This document shows, one piece after another, positions 47,490 to 61,402 of a DNA stretch of 64,000 nucleotides. Below the pieces are notes generated by a model. That model was given only the letters and a program-made list of their open reading frames with translations. It searched no databases and had not been told where the DNA came from. This stretch comes from Rhododendron vialii (lineage: Eukaryota > Streptophyta > Magnoliopsida > Ericales > Ericaceae): contig NC_080560.1 of NCBI RefSeq assembly GCF_030253575.1, positions 40,843,001 through 40,907,000 of the forward strand. The letters are read 5' to 3'. The translations under genes were made by a program, and so were the position numbers. Each line of letters opens with the position of its first letter. Positions within the stretch are counted from its first letter, which is position 1.

Positions 47490-50155
47490 TCACAGCACAA
47501 GCCAATATTTACGACCTGGTGGGAGATTGGCAGACCGGCGAGTACCAGGTTTAACAACAGAAATCTGCACACGACCAGGCTTGTTAACTCGATGACGAAG
47601 AAGTCCCAGAAGTGTGTCTTCATTGCCCGATGCAATATCTGCCAAGGAGAATGTACGACGAAGATAACCGAAGCCACAAAAGCCGGTGGGAATCCGCTGA
47701 ACACACACTTCCCTTTCAGAAATTTTGCAGCTATCAAGTGCTTCCCAAACATAAGCAATCTGGAAACAAAAACCTTAGACATCACAAACATATACATATG
47801 CAACTCTCAAATGGGTCAAAAGAACCAGAGTTGAACGTGGTATAGAAGTAAGGAAAAAGAAGATCCTATGTTGAACCTCGCCACCAAACCACTGCCATAA
47901 TTTCTTCATGTATTTGGTCTGCTTATAGTGAAGAGCCTTGTCACTTGCTAGGAAATAAGGTGGTAACCAAAGATTTAATATCCTACTCATCCAAACGATT
48001 AGCAAGCAGTCAATGAGTAAAGTTGTCATATCCGAGCAGGACACACCAAAATACATATGGGACATGCCACATGGTGTGCCCGTTAAATTATAACATGTTA
48101 TATGGTGGGACACAACCAGGGACAGAGGGGGACACGACAGAGGGGCTTTTGTAAATTTGAAAAGCTTTTCCTAGGTAAGTATTTAACTTTAAAAGAATTG
48201 GGCCAAAAGTGTCACTATTCGTCCATAAGGCTTTCGATTGGAGAAGTAAAATATTGGTTACATTGTAAGATTGCATAGATAACAAAAAAAAAAATTGTTA
48301 AAAAAAAGTGTTGGGTCCCGACCGTGTCTGTGTACCCATTTTTGAGAATCGTCGTTTCCCCCGCCGTGTCCGTTTCCCTGCTACATAGACGAGTATGAAT
48401 GCTATCAGAGCTCTAACCGTGACTGATATGCCCAGCAATCTAGGTTCTCATAGCTAGACACACATGGCTCATATTAAATCGAGTAAAATAGCATCTGTTA
48501 CATCATGATCATCAGTATAAGAACCTCACTAAAGTAAATAATAAGATTCCATAATCCTGTTTTGTGTATGTAAAGCACCACCAACGTATGGCTCATTTTT
48601 CATTAAACCGGGCTTAGCAAAGAGAGAACTAATTGTCAACCTCAAATAGATTTTACATATTCAGCCCAAAATCATGATCCATTTTTGTTATCTCCTCTTG
48701 TTAAAAATTTCTTCTTACACCTATCAACAGAAACATGACCGGAAATTGCCCCTCGCACGAATTACTTATTCAAAGTTTTACCTATACAACAGGGATCCCA
48801 GCCATCAGTCCAAGGTCCACTACTTATCCAACCTCCAAGAACTATTTCTATGTTCCACTGCAACACTAAGCTCTGAAAATAACAGAAACTCAAGTTCTTG
48901 CTTTAGCTTTGGCAAAACATCGTATGACACGGTCTGGAAGTTGCTAAAAGTAAGATCACTTGGAGTAAATGCTTAGCTACAGAAGTTGCACTCTGGAAAG
49001 TGTACCGACATAGCAAACAGGATAAAGAGTATCGAATAAGGAAATTCAATGTGTAATAGGAGTAACTACCGGAACTCCAAGCCAACTAATGCAGTAATGT
49101 AACCCCATCAAATTAATCAGTACGCTGAGCTTTGGCTTGAAAAAGAACATCTGCACGTCTTTGAATCCCAGCTCCTTCAAGCACATGCCTTCAATTGCTG
49201 ACAGGTATTGCCCAACATCAATTGATTCGGTGCACGAAAACTGTTGCACAACATCCGTTGCAAAGCGATCCACATCTTTATGCTTGTCGATATAACATTC
49301 CCTCCAACCCTATGATTTTTAGACTTGTCAATAGAAGAAAACAATACTTTTAATTCTCAATAACTCTAAAACCATGGTAACAAGAGAGCAAAAGACATGA
49401 GACCAACGGGTTTGGACATGACAGGGAATGGAATATGCTATTTTCATCTTATTATCATTTGAACAGTTATATATTTGGAATTCAACAAGTTAATGAATTA
49501 AGGGGACGTTTCCTTGCTTGCATGAAAGTATTTCACTCGAATTGATTACTTCCCAAGTTGTAAGGGCATCTCGAAACCTTACTCAGATCTTGACTTAAAC
49601 TTAAATTCAGAGAATCCTTTTACTCAAGCTCATATTAAAATGGGTTCTACTCATGATTTCCACTCAAATCAAGGGAGACCCTCTTTTTTCCTTCAATATT
49701 ATCATAGCTACCTCGTGGAAAGTCATCAAAAAAATGACTTAAATAATTTTGAAATTGATGATTCTGCCGTTAATGAAGCTTTACCAAAGCTATGTTTAAT
49801 ATGTCTGCTAGAATACTTTTCATAAACACTGAGCAATCATTGAAGCTATTACTTAGTTGAGTAGAAGCACAAATAAAGGGTTGGAGATGGCCTAAGTTAA
49901 TCACTTAGCCAACTCAAACTCTTCATATACACTGAGCAATACTGATTTCAAATCCCTTAAATTCAGATACAATATGCTACATTTCATTAGGAATGACCAA
50001 ATTTAACAATTGATATGTGAAAGTAAGCTTTATCTTACCCTTGAATCAGCTAATCCTGGAATCGCCCTCTTCGAATTTTCCCAACAAATATTACATTATA
50101 ATTTTCTTTCCATTGAAAAAGTAGATTCGCGTTAAAGAATCCATTTCAACGGGTT

Positions 50156-50330
50156 TGGATCCTCTCAAGTCCTCATTTTGGACCGGACAGGGTAGCTCAA
50201 ATCTCAGCCGCTCTTATTGGCAATCAATGTTAAAAAAATGTTGATCCTCGATAAGAGAGTAAGGTCATTGATTGCCGAGGCTGGCAAGATTTGGACTGTC
50301 CAGTTCAATTCAAAATGAGGATAGGATCCA
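50156..50330. mobile_element. Hairpin MITE in intron 2 of F-box copy B
   Basis: TGGATCCTCTCAAGTCCTCA at the left pairs with TGAGGATAGGATCCA at the right, with GACCGGACAG / CTGTCCAG further in. About 175 bp. Confidence 0.65.
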
Positions 50331-50434
50331 TTTTCCACTTCAAAAACGAAACAAAGTGATAAACCCCTAAACCAAATAGTTGACACAAGAAACTGAAAGT
50401 ACCCAGAAAAAAAAAGTAAAAGACCAAACAAGAT

Positions 50435-50543
<109 letters not shown>

Positions 50544-51525
50544 CATCGAGGAGGCTTCATTTGTGGATCAAGGGCTGGCCATCTCTGTCTGTATAGAGAC
50601 TCCCACACACAATCCGACCCACACAGCTCGCGCCAAAACCTAGAACAACTACCGAACGAACACACATCCGATTCCTTCAAAAATAAATGATTCCAAACCC
50701 ATAATAACAAAAACCCAAAACAAAAATAAAATCAGCACCAGTCAAGAAAAATAAGTGAGACATGATCAGAAAGACGTGTATGCGCTGCTCAGGCACCACG
50801 AGCACCATGTAGTGCCAGCTCGGCACCTAAAAATTTCTCGTAGGTAAGTTTGTTTCCGGGTGAGAAACCTCACCCATTGCTTTTCTCATCATTTCTCTCA
50901 ATCCAAAGAGAGTGTTACTTATCAAGTTAGAGAAAAACTTATTCACAGCTCAGCCGAATTTCTTTATAGTAGCAATCAATTGCGACCGTTCAAAAGTGTT
51001 CCGGAAGGTTTGGATGATAACGAAACTTTTCTGCGGAAGAGTTATTCTTTTTCGGAAAAGTTTTATTCAAATCTGAACCGTTCAAGGCCAAAGCGGACGG
51101 CTGAAATGGCGTGAAACCGTAAATAAGTTTCTCTCATCAAGTTATCATGCAGATCGGATTAAAAAATAAAAAGTGGTCATGTAGAAAGTAAAATGAAAAA
51201 CAGTTGCAGGGTCACGTGCATGAAGGGATGATGCGATTTTGAGGGCAATCTCAATGGGGATTGAGTTCTGCATACCCTCTTCCGATTGCTTCCAGGTTGT
51301 CTGAAACTTGTAGAAAGAAAAGAAAAGAAACTTAATAAAAATTCTTTCCTTCCATTTTCTTTTCTCTCACTTTCTTCGAGTTGTAAACACAATGTTCATG
51401 TTAAAATGGTGTGTTTTGGGTTGTATATTGTCTTGGGGAAGAAAATGGAGAGAGTTTGTGCGTCAACGCTGTTAAAATACCGTAATCATATAATCAATTT
51501 GGATTCAGTCACCTTATAAGGTTAA

Positions 51526-51830
51526 GACCTCCCATTTCCCGATCGAATTTCGATGATCTGAGCCGTTCAAAGTGTGTAGAACGTGATTTTAAGGATACAA
51601 AAGAGAAATTAGCAAAAAAAATGACCGGAAATGGCTTGATTTGAGCAGTTTTTTCATTGAACTGTTCAATTAAAAACTGTTCGAATGAAGCCCTTCACGG
51701 TCATTTTTTTTGCTGATTTCTCGCGAGCTCCTTTTCTCGCAAGCTCCTTTAAAATCTCGTTCTGATCACTTTGAGCGGCTCGGATCATCGAAATTCGATA
51801 GGAAAATAAGAGAAATTGGAAGGTCCGAAC
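51526..51830. mobile_element. Palindromic element upstream of F-box copy B
   Basis: Same family as 45,742-46,070: shared CATTTCCCGATCRAATTT, GAACGTGATTTTAAGG and GGTCATTTTTTTTGCTGATT blocks in inverted halves, centre near 51,660. It is more diverged and has a small internal duplication (CTCGCRAGCTCCTTT). Confidence 0.7.
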
Positions 51831-52424
51831 CTAAGCTTATGTCAGAGATCTCTGACTGGATCCTGACTGATCATATAATATCGTAATGTTTGTACGTCAA
51901 CGTTGTTAAAATGCCGTAATCATATAATATCATAGTATAATTATAAATATTATATTTTGTTTTGATTATAATTGATTACGATTTGACTGGAATTAAGATA
52001 ATTTACTTTTTATAATTAGACTCTCTCCTATTTACTACTATTTTTCTATCAAATGTCAAGGACTTCTAGTGCAGCAAGGCACTGCAGGTTACAGTGCACC
52101 TCAAAAGGGTCTTCCGAGATAATATCATCACAATTTGAATTATCTTGTAGACTTCATTGAATGAAGTACTTTATTTGTATAGAGAAAGTCACATTGATTG
52201 GATGTCGAAAACGACATAATCAGGCAACATGCGTTTTGAGAAAAATGGACGGTTAACATGATTCCGTGGATGAACTGCATGTTAAGTTTCTCTTGATTAC
52301 GTTGTTACTCACTAGACATGTTTGATTAATTTCATTCTTCGTACAAATTAGGGGCTCAATAAACCCTCGTTGGATCGCAATGAAGTATCTCAAACGAGCC
52401 TCCTTAACATACACTTCAATTCCG
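51831..52424. other. Intergenic DNA
   Basis: AT-rich sequence without gene signal. An almost repeated segment, CGTTGTTAAAATRCCGTAATCATATAAT, occurs at about 51,466-51,495 and 51,900-51,930 on either side of the palindromic element. Confidence 0.45.
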
Positions 52425-52761
52425 CTGTTTTTCGGTGGTGGATGCAAGCGTGCATCTCCGCTGTTTTCAGCTTTGGTGGCTGCTGTTGATGGTGGTTGTG
52501 GTGGTGGGTCTTGGATGGCAGGGTAACGGAGCCGGCGGTGGTGGTCTGTTTAGGTTTTGGCAGTGGGCTGGTTTTGGGTGTTTTGGGCCTAGCCTATTTG
52601 TTTGGGTTGGGTTCCTTTTGGTTGGGTTTGGCCTAAATCAGTTTCTTTCGCATGGTTAGGAGAATAGGGTCTTGGATGGTCAGGCCGATATACCCAAACT
52701 CCTATCATCTCCGTACTTCATGTTATGAGTTAATAAAATTATCTTTTTGCTGATTGAAAAG
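52425..52761 (+). mobile_element. 5'-truncated LINE-like retroposon with 17-bp target duplication
   Basis: CATACACTTCAATTCCG at 52,408-52,424 and CATACACTTCAATCCCG at 52,762-52,778 (16/17) enclose 337 bp of GT-rich sequence ending AATAAAATTATCTTTTTGCTGATTGAAAA (A-rich tail). The GGTT/GGGT-rich body and this 3' end look like the 3'UTR of a plant L1-type LINE. Confidence 0.65.
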
Positions 52762-52778
52762 CATACACTTCAATCCCG

Positions 52779-53403
52779 TAATGCGCTTGCTGCACTAAAG
52801 CAAACCCAGGTCCATGTCATTGCATCGGGATTTTGTCAACTGTGTGAATTGCCATTATACTTGAAATGCAAAATTACCATTTCTCTCAGCTCTCTAAAAA
52901 ACACAAAACCCCCACATGGGGATAAACCCCTTAATTTTGAAGGGCAAATTTTATTTTTTATTTTTTATTTTTATAATCTTTGAAATTATTACAAAGATTA
53001 AAGGAAAAAGAGATGATGACATCATATCCCTAAATCTAAGAACATAAGCTCCTAAATCTAAAAATAATCATGTGTCCACCCGATATCCAAATCCGAGATT
53101 GGCAAAAAACAGATCAAAGAAGCACCCATTAGAACAAGTCCACTCCTATTGGGCCAAGCCCAGAACACCTAATGGGCAAAGCCCAGAAACAACAAGAAAC
53201 CCTCATCTGCTAATAACCACAAGCCACCATCCCCTTCCGATCAACCGCAGCCAACACCGCACCGGAACCACCTCCAACACCATTCCACATTCACACAACA
53301 CAAATACTTACACACATTCCTAACAAATTAGGTCCGCACAATACCAACTCACACTCTCAACTATCCAACCACCTCTTAAACTCCATCTCTTTTTTTTTTT
53401 GTT
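52779..53403. other. Intergenic DNA
   Basis: No gene. A CCAAGCCCAGAACACCTAAT / CAAAGCCCAGAAAC near-repeat and a CA/CC-rich patch (53,210-53,340) hint at an old retroposon on the minus strand; not provable by eye. Confidence 0.35.
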
Positions 53404-55035
53404 TCAAAACCTCATCAAACTTGTACAGGTCCGTTCAGCAACAGAAATCTCCACGCGACTCACCTCAAGAATGACACGTTCACGAAGAATTCCCAGAACT
53501 TCCTCTTCATTGCCCAAGGCAATATCTGCCAAGGAGAACATCCGAGAATGAGAATCCCAGATATCGAAGGCATAAAAGCCGTCTGCTATGATTCCACCAC
53601 CGAACGCACACTTCCCTTTGGGAAATTTTGCAGCTATCAAGTGCTTCCCAAATATGAACAATCTGGAAACAGAAACCATGAGACAATGAGACATCAGAAA
53701 TTAAAAGGAACGGATTTGAACTTGGCATAAAACCAGGATAAAAAGATCTTATGGTGAGCCGCGCCACCAAACCAATATCAAAATACTGGCATGTACCTGG
53801 TCAGCTTATTGTGAAGAGCCTCGTCACATGAGTGGAAATAAGAATGGTTACTGAAAATTTAGTACGCAACTCATCCACACGATCATCAAGCAGTCAATGA
53901 CTATCTATGAAGCATCAACACACCAAGAGGTTGCTAGTATCCTTGTCGAAATGCAACACGCTAGAGCCTAGAGACACGCTAAGATGCATCTATTGAATTT
54001 TCCAAAAAAATATGTCTCTCGCAAGACGAGAACTCAAAAATAATGCATCTTTGTCAACAAAAAAAAGTTCGGATTCTTTTGACAAAAAATATTATATTAT
54101 AAAGTTTCGTTTTGAAGACTGGACAATCTTTTGAAACTGATGGAGTTTGTTTATGGTGGGGCATATCAGGAGCACAGAGAGGCAGCTTTTGTAAATCTTA
54201 AAAGCATTTCCAGGGGTAAATATTTACAACTTCAAAAATATTTGACCAAAATTGTAAATATTAAATGTGTGTATGCATATAGGCGTATACCATCGGTCTA
54301 TACTACACACGATTGGAGTACTAAACAAAATATGTGGTGGTTACATTGTAGGTTTGCATAGCTAAGAAAATCATATACTCCGGACAAAAAATTGCCATGT
54401 CCGTTGTCATGTTCAAGGCCCCATTTTCTAGAAATATCGTGTCCCGTATCAGTGTCCCCTATCCCCTGCCATGTCCCGTATCATTGTCTATGTTCTCTCA
54501 GTGACTGATATGCCAAACAATCTAGGTTCTCTGTTCTCGAAACTAGACACGCGTGGCTCATGTTAAATTGAGTACAATAGCTTCTCTTACAACGCGATCA
54601 TCAGTATAAGAGGGTTCCATAACCCTGCTTTGTATATGACCACTGAGCTAGTATGTCTCAATTTTCGTCAAGCCTCCTTATAAAAGAGAAAGACAGTTTA
54701 AACCTCAAATACATTTTGCAGGAAGTAACATCTACCTAACATGTTTAAACTGCCGCATAAAACTGATATTTTTGTTTTGAAACAAGACATGCCCAGGCTA
54801 ACTACGTAACCAACTGAATATTTATGGGGACTTCAATATGGAAGGAAATTCAGCCTCTACTTGATGAAAGGAGTAATCGAGAAAGCCACATTCAAGATCA
54901 ACCCCAAAGCATTGTGAAATCTTCCATTTTCGCAGTCCAAAATAATGGTCCATTTTTGTAACCTCCCCTTGTTAAAGTTTTCTTCATACAACCTGTCAAC
55001 AAAAATATAACTGAAAATTGCTACCCGCATGTACC
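53404..55035 (-). pseudogene. F-box gene copy C, 3' fragment only
   Basis: The last exon homolog is 53,404-53,662 (IVHIWEALDSCKISQREV, FSLADIALGNEEEVLG), but the two halves are in different frames because of an indel near the middle. The sequence to about 55,035 matches intron 3 of copies B and D. Homology then stops inside the intron, at GAAAATTGCTACCCGCATG, so exons 1-3 are missing. Confidence 0.8.
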
Positions 55036-56212
55036 AGAGTCCCACATCGGGGACAAAAGTAAAGTAAGATTTTATATAAGGAAACACAAGCAACTACAAG
55101 GAAACACAAGCAACTACTGTATAACCTGAGGTTAACCTCTCGTTAGGTAAGATAGTTAATAAGAAATGGATAATTTACATTGAGAATGGATCAAAACGAT
55201 AAAGACAGAGTGGCATACTACCCACCCTAAAACCTTTGTAAAGGTTTGTTTTATACTTTTAACTCTTTCACAAAAAAGACCATTTGTAGGACTCACCAAT
55301 CCTCATCTCTGGCAAGTTGCAATAGAAAGCTTACCTATCCTAATCTCCGGCAAGTTGCAATAAAAAGCTTACCTGTTTCAAATACTATTCGGTACCGGCT
55401 GATATAGGCCAATACCGGTTTTTATTGGACAGCACTAGACCACTTTTAAAGGACAAAATTGACTTCTTCTCGCCAATTTTTTAAAAGAGAAAAATAGGTG
55501 AGAAAGAAGAATAATAAAAAAAAATAGACCGAAAAGAATAAATAATATAAAATAAAAGCATACATACTGAACTATGAGGATTGTGTGGTCCGCTCGTTTC
55601 CTTGCTTGATCCATTATACCGTCAAATAGAAACCTCTTAAGCCAGTAAGCGAGTAACATAAGCTAGCTACGTCACATAAATGCACAGATGCCAATGAAAA
55701 GTGTCTTTTGAAAACATCTCAATATATTTTTTTGTAAGAGTGGCAATTGAATGAGAGAACCTAGAGCAAATGGGTAAAAAGTTGATTTTGCGTCCACAGA
55801 TATCTATTATGAGATCAAATGTCTAGTGGACTTGAGTGCAGCATTCTCAATATTTATTCGCGGGCATCAATCCAAACCAACAGTAAAGCAGTTCCGGGTT
55901 CAATTTGTGAAGAAAAGTTTCATATCGTCTGGGTACCAAAGTAATATGAAGTTATGAACTATATAAGTGTGAGGCTTCAAATTCCAACAACTAGCTTTTG
56001 GAATTAAGTTCTACCCAAGACAGTGTAAAACAACCCACTTTTCAACCTTCCCTAACGGCCCAACCCCCCAACAACTATGTGAAACATTTTTTAGGGTAAT
56101 GAGCACATACACAGATACATAAAACACATGCATAACGTCAGTTACAAATATAACTCGGGGGCAGAAAGAAATTTGTGAACAAATACACCAGTCACAGCAC
56201 AAGGGAAAACCC
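55036..56212. other. Unassigned DNA replacing the 5' part of F-box copy C
   Basis: Begins at AGTCCCACATCGGGG, a motif common at starts of plant LTRs, followed by a duplicated GGAAACACAAGCAACTAC. A near-repeat, CAAGTTGCAATARAAAGCTTACCT, occurs at 55,314 and 55,352. No partner LTR or gene was found. From about 55,857 it matches the 3' flank of copy B, i.e. the flank of copy D. Confidence 0.45.
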
Positions 56213-59200
56213 TCAATAGTCATGAGTTGGTGGGGATCGGACAGACAGGGGAGTAGATACAGGCTTAGCAGCAGAAATCTGCACAGAAAGCCTCTCCACA
56301 ATGGGGTCTCGACTAAGAACTCCCAGAACTACCTCTTCATTGCCCAATGCAAGATCTGCCAAGGAGAATGTACGAAAAAGATACCCGTCCATCCGAAGGA
56401 TGAAATCATACCCGCCAGTCTTCCACCGCTGAACACGCACCTCCCTTTTGGAAATTTGCAGCTATCAAGTGCTTCCCCAACATAAGCAGTCTGGAAACAA
56501 AAACCTTAGATGTCACAAACATACATGTGCAACTCTCAAACAGGTCAAAAGGAACGGCATGGAACGTGGTATAGAAGTAGGGACAAGGAAGGTCCTATGT
56601 TGAACCTCGCCACCAAACCGATACTACAATACCTCTATGTATTTGGTCTGCATATAGTGAAGAGCCTTGTCACATGCTAGGACATAAGAATGGTAACCAC
56701 AAATTCAGTATCCTACTCATCCAAACGATTAGCTAGCAGTCAACGAGTACCTATGAAGCACCAACGCACCTCAAATTTTAACTTGGTGTACCCATATCCA
56801 AGTAGGACACACCAAAATACCTATGGGCTATGAAGCACCGACATCTCTAGAGATCGATGTATTGCAGTGTCGAACACGGCGGTGACATGTATGGGACACG
56901 CCATGTGGCATGTCCCATAATTTAATTTAAATTTTTGAGGGGGACACGGCTGGGGACACAGAGGGGGGTAAAAATGTAATTTTAAAAAAAAATTAGGGGT
57001 CAAAATGTAATTTTTAAAATTTTTGGGGGTCAAACTATAATTTTTCAATAGGGTTGTATTGAACTTATGGATGTCTTGTTTTGTTTGAATGGTATTGGAA
57101 CTATTGATTTTTCGTTTTGTCCACATTTTGCCATTTAAATTTGGAAAAAAATTGAAAATAAATATAAACAAACAAATAAATATACACGTGGTGTGTCCCC
57201 CGCCGTGTCCGTGTTCCCATTTTTTTAGAATTCCCGTGTCCGTGTAGGACATGCCACGTGATGTGCCTGTTCCATTTTAACATGTTTTATGGTGGGACAC
57301 AAGGGGACACGGCAGAGGGGCTTTTGTAATTTGAAAAGCTTTTCCAAGGTAAGTATTTAACTTTAAAAGTAATGGGCTGAAAGTGTCACTATTCGTCGAT
57401 AATGCTTTGGATTCGAGTGGTAAACGAAATATTTAATGGTTCCATTGTAGGATTGCATAACTAAAAAATATTGTTAAAAGGAATTGTTGGGTGACTTGGG
57501 TCCCACGCCGTGTTTGTCTCCTCATTTTTTAGAATCGTTGTGTCCCTCGCCGTGTCTGTGGTGTCCGTGCTACAGAGACGAGTATCAATACTATCAGAGT
57601 TCTCTCCGTGACTGATATGCCAAACAATCTAGCTTTTCATAACTAGACACATTCGGCTCGTATAGTAAATGATAGGATTCCATAATCCTGCTTTGTGTAT
57701 GTAAATCACCAACGTATGGCTCATTTCCGTTCAGCCCTGCTTAGAAAAGAGAATACTAGTTGTAAACCTCAAATAGATTTTGCATAAAGTAACAACTACC
57801 TAATGCGCCTAGTCTACCAAATAAAAACAGAATTAGAAGAACCAGTTTTACACGGGACTTCAATATCGAAGACAAGAGTAATCAATAAAAGCCATATTGA
57901 AGATCAACCGGGAAGCATTACATATTCAGTCCAAAATAACGATCCATTTTTGTAATCTCCTCTTGTTAAACATTTCTTCTTACACCTATGACATATCATT
58001 TGAAATATAACTGAAAATTGCTCCCCAAACGTACTACTTATCCAAAGTTTTACCTATACAACAGGGATCCCAGCCATCAGTCCCACGTCCACTACTTATC
58101 CAACCTCCAAGATCTATTTCTGTATTCCACTGCAACACTAAGTTCTGAAAATAGAAGAAACTCAAGTTCCTAGTCACTTTAGCTTTGACAAAACATTGTA
58201 TGCCACGGTCTGGAAGTTGCTAAAAATAAGAACACAGAGTAAACACTTAGCTACAGAAGTTGCACTCTGGAAAATGTACCCACATAGCGAACAGAATAAA
58301 GAGTATCGATTAAGGAAATTCAATGCGTAGTAGGAGTAACTACCGGAACTCCAAGCCAACTAATGCAGTAGTGTAACCCGATCAGATTAATTAGTACGCT
58401 GAACTTTGGCTTGAAAAAGAACATCTGCACGTCTCCAAATCCCAACTCCATGAAGCACATGCCTTTGATTGCTGACAGGTATTGCCCAACATCAATTGAT
58501 TCGGTGCATGAAAACTGTTGCACAACATCTGTTGCAATGCGATCCATTTCTTTATGCTTGTCGATGTAACATTCCCTCCAACCCTATGATTTTTAGACTC
58601 GTAAATAGAAGAAAACAATACTTCTAATCTTCACAAAATCCAAACCATGGTTACAAGAGAGCAAAAGACACGAGTCAATGGGTTGGGACATGGGAATGAA
58701 GTTATGCTATTTTCATTTTATTATCATTTGAACTGTTACACATTTGGAATTTAACACGTTGATGAAATAAGGGTCCATCTCCTTGTATGAATGAAAACAT
58801 TTCACTTGAACTGACCACTTCCCAATTTGTAAGGGCATCTCCGAACCTTACTCAGACCCTGAATTAAAGGTAAATTGAGAAAATCCCTTTACTCAAGCTA
58901 CTATTTAAATGGGTTCTACTCGCGCTTTTCACTCAAAACAAGGGAGACCCTCTTTTTTCCTTCAATATTATCAGAGCTACTTTGAGGCTTTCAAATGGAC
59001 TATTCTGCCGATAATGAAGCTTTACTCAAAGTTATGCCTAATATGTACGTTAGAATATTTTTTATGCAGTTGAGTGAAGGAGCAAATAAAGAGTTAGAGA
59101 TGGCCTAAGTTCATAACTAAGCCAACTCAAGTTGCTCATATACACTGAACGAAACTTAATTCAAATCTCTTAAATTTATCATAAGCAATGACCAAATTTA

Positions 59201-59824
59201 ACAATTTTTTGTTTCTGCTATTTTTTTTTTTTTTTGATTCAGGCTAATGACTAGTCAGGTTGTTTGTTCTAAATGCCTAAGGAGAATGATTTGCCTAGAA
59301 ATCTGTACAAATAGGTTTTTTTAGTCCATTTAGTCCATATCAGTGGAAACTCCCACACCAAGAATCCAACATCACTTTCATTTTGGTCCAGCTGTCAACA
59401 CCATTGTTTTTCCATTTCCTTAGTCATTTGCACAGCCCATCTTGGGTTTTAGTTCTTTTCAAAGCCTAGTTGGCCTAACATGTTCATACTTTCCACGTAA
59501 TTTCAATTCCAACTTTGTTCTTCCTATAGCATCGTAGTTGTTTCTTTTGGCTTAAGTGCAATTCCTTCGTTGTTCTTAATCCACTTATATTGTTTTCGTT
59601 GTTCTTAAGCCACTTATATTGTTTCCATTTCTCAACAACGGTTGGGAGATTAGAAGTCCTCCTCATTGATGCAACAAAAGAACCACTTGTGGTCTAATCC
59701 CCAGAAAACAAACTCTTGCTTAATTAGAAGTCGGATCAAGGCGCTCACACCTACTCAAACATTGGATCGCATTTCGGTCATGGCACGCGTTCAATCAACC
59801 GCTTGCGCCTACAAGTGTTGCGCC

Positions 59825-60513
59825 CATAGGTGGAGGGACATAGAGACAAGGGTGGGTAGCCGAGCCCCACTGGCTGCCAAATTTTCATAGAGATAGGTAT
59901 ATTTTTTACCCCATTTTTACTAATTTGACCCCACTTTAAAATTTATTTTGTCCCAACCCATATAAGGGTTTTGTACTTGGGGGAAAAAAATAGTCAAAAT
60001 AGAATCTCCACCCACAAAATTCCATCATGGATGTGCATTCTAGTGAGGAGTTTTCCAATTTGAAAGGAATTAGTGACATTGTGCAGAAAATGGTTGAGAC
60101 CTGAATAGATATGGCATATTCCTTTGTTTATAGGCTTCTTACTTTGGCTCTTATTTTAGCGGTTACTACTGCCACGGTAGAGAGAACATTTTCCGCTATG
60201 AAGATTATAAAAGAGTAGGCTTCGAAATCGTATGTGTGACCAATGGATGCGTGATAGTTTGGCTGTGTATATAGAGAAATATGTTTTTGAAATCATTACA
60301 AACAAAGCTATCATCCATCGTTTCCAAAGTATGAAAAGTCGTCGAGGTCAATTGTAAATCGAAACTACATTTTGTTATTAATATATATCTACTTTTTGAT
60401 TAACTTGTTAATCCTAATTGTTTTTTTCAATTAGCAACTAAAAAAGTGAACTACATAGTACACATAGTTCAAATTTCAGATCCCACTTATCAAAAATCCT
60501 GGCTCCGCCACTG
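59825..60513 (+). mobile_element. Deleted hAT transposon derivative with 8-bp target duplication
   Basis: GTTGCGCC occurs at 59,817-59,824 and 60,514-60,521, a perfect 8-bp duplication. Ends: CATAGGTGGAGGGACA and GGCTCCGCCACTG. Between about 60,110 and 60,355 the + strand still encodes the hAT dimerisation region: VYRLLTLALILAVTTATVER, TFSAMKIIK, then after in-frame stops LAVYIEKYVFEII and FQSMKSRRGQL. So it is the 3' end of a TTF-type/hATC transposase gene, internally deleted and decayed. Confidence 0.85.
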
Positions 60514-60786
60514 GTTGCGCCTATTAAAATTATTAGTTTAATAAAGTTTCAAAACTTAAATACACATACATGTGCACATGGGCACTTCTTGGATCCCTTA
60601 TCTTCTATCAATTCATATACGTTGGATCCAAAATATTATCGCATGCAAATGAATTCATATCCCATTGCATTGATTTTTCAACCGTTTATGCTCTTCCCAA
60701 AGTAGTCTATATGAAGTCCTGTACTTGTATTTTGGATATACAGAAAAAAGGCAATTTCACCATCTTCTTACAAACTCCTCTTCCGA

Positions 60787-60829
60787 TTTCTCATTCCACT
60801 TTTTTTTGATAACTTTCTCATTCCACTTT
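60787..60829 (-). mobile_element. Ultra-short poly(A) insertion with 16-bp target duplication
   Basis: TTTCTCATTCCACTTT occurs at 60,787-60,802 and 60,814-60,829 with TTTTTGATAAC between. On the minus strand this is GTTATC followed by a tail of up to A8. The insert is only about 11-14 bp. Confidence 0.65.
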
Positions 60830-61348
60830 GCTCATACAAAATTCTCACATAAAGCTTAATATTATCTTATACTTTCAACTACTTTCGGCAACTCTGGTTC
60901 AAGGATTGGTTCATGAGTTCATAACCTCCTTGTGGGCGTGACCATTAAAGAGGAAGGCTGCTAGTAACTGGGTTGGATCTTGGAGTCGTGATTATCGGTT
61001 GCACCTTCCAGTAGGGAGGATCTATGACTTGAGGACAATGTGATCATGCCTCCCGGATTCTCAGGCCTGATTTCTCTAATCCTAATTTATTGTTTCAGTA
61101 ATTTGATAATTTGTTAAATTAGAGTTAATCCCTGTTTTAGCTGTTTTAGTACTTATATGCATTTGTTTCAAGGTTAACAAACTATTATGTTGATTAATCG
61201 TGATCCTAACTCTGTGACTAGGCTTATTTGAGTTTTAGAGCTCCTGGACTTATAGCGCCGGCCTTCACCACGAAGGGAGGGAACAGTAATAAACCCCTAT
61301 ACCAAATAATTGACCCAAGAAACTGAAACAGTACAGACCAAACAAGAT

Positions 61349-61351
<3 letters not shown>

Positions 61352-61398
<47 letters not shown>
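61352..61398. repeat. (GA)n microsatellite at the exon 2 donor of F-box copy D
   Basis: Uninterrupted GA for 47 bp, ending five bases from the exon 2 end at 61,404. It is at the same place as the GA tract in copy B; copy A lacks it. Confidence 0.95.
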
Positions 61399-61402
<4 letters not shown>

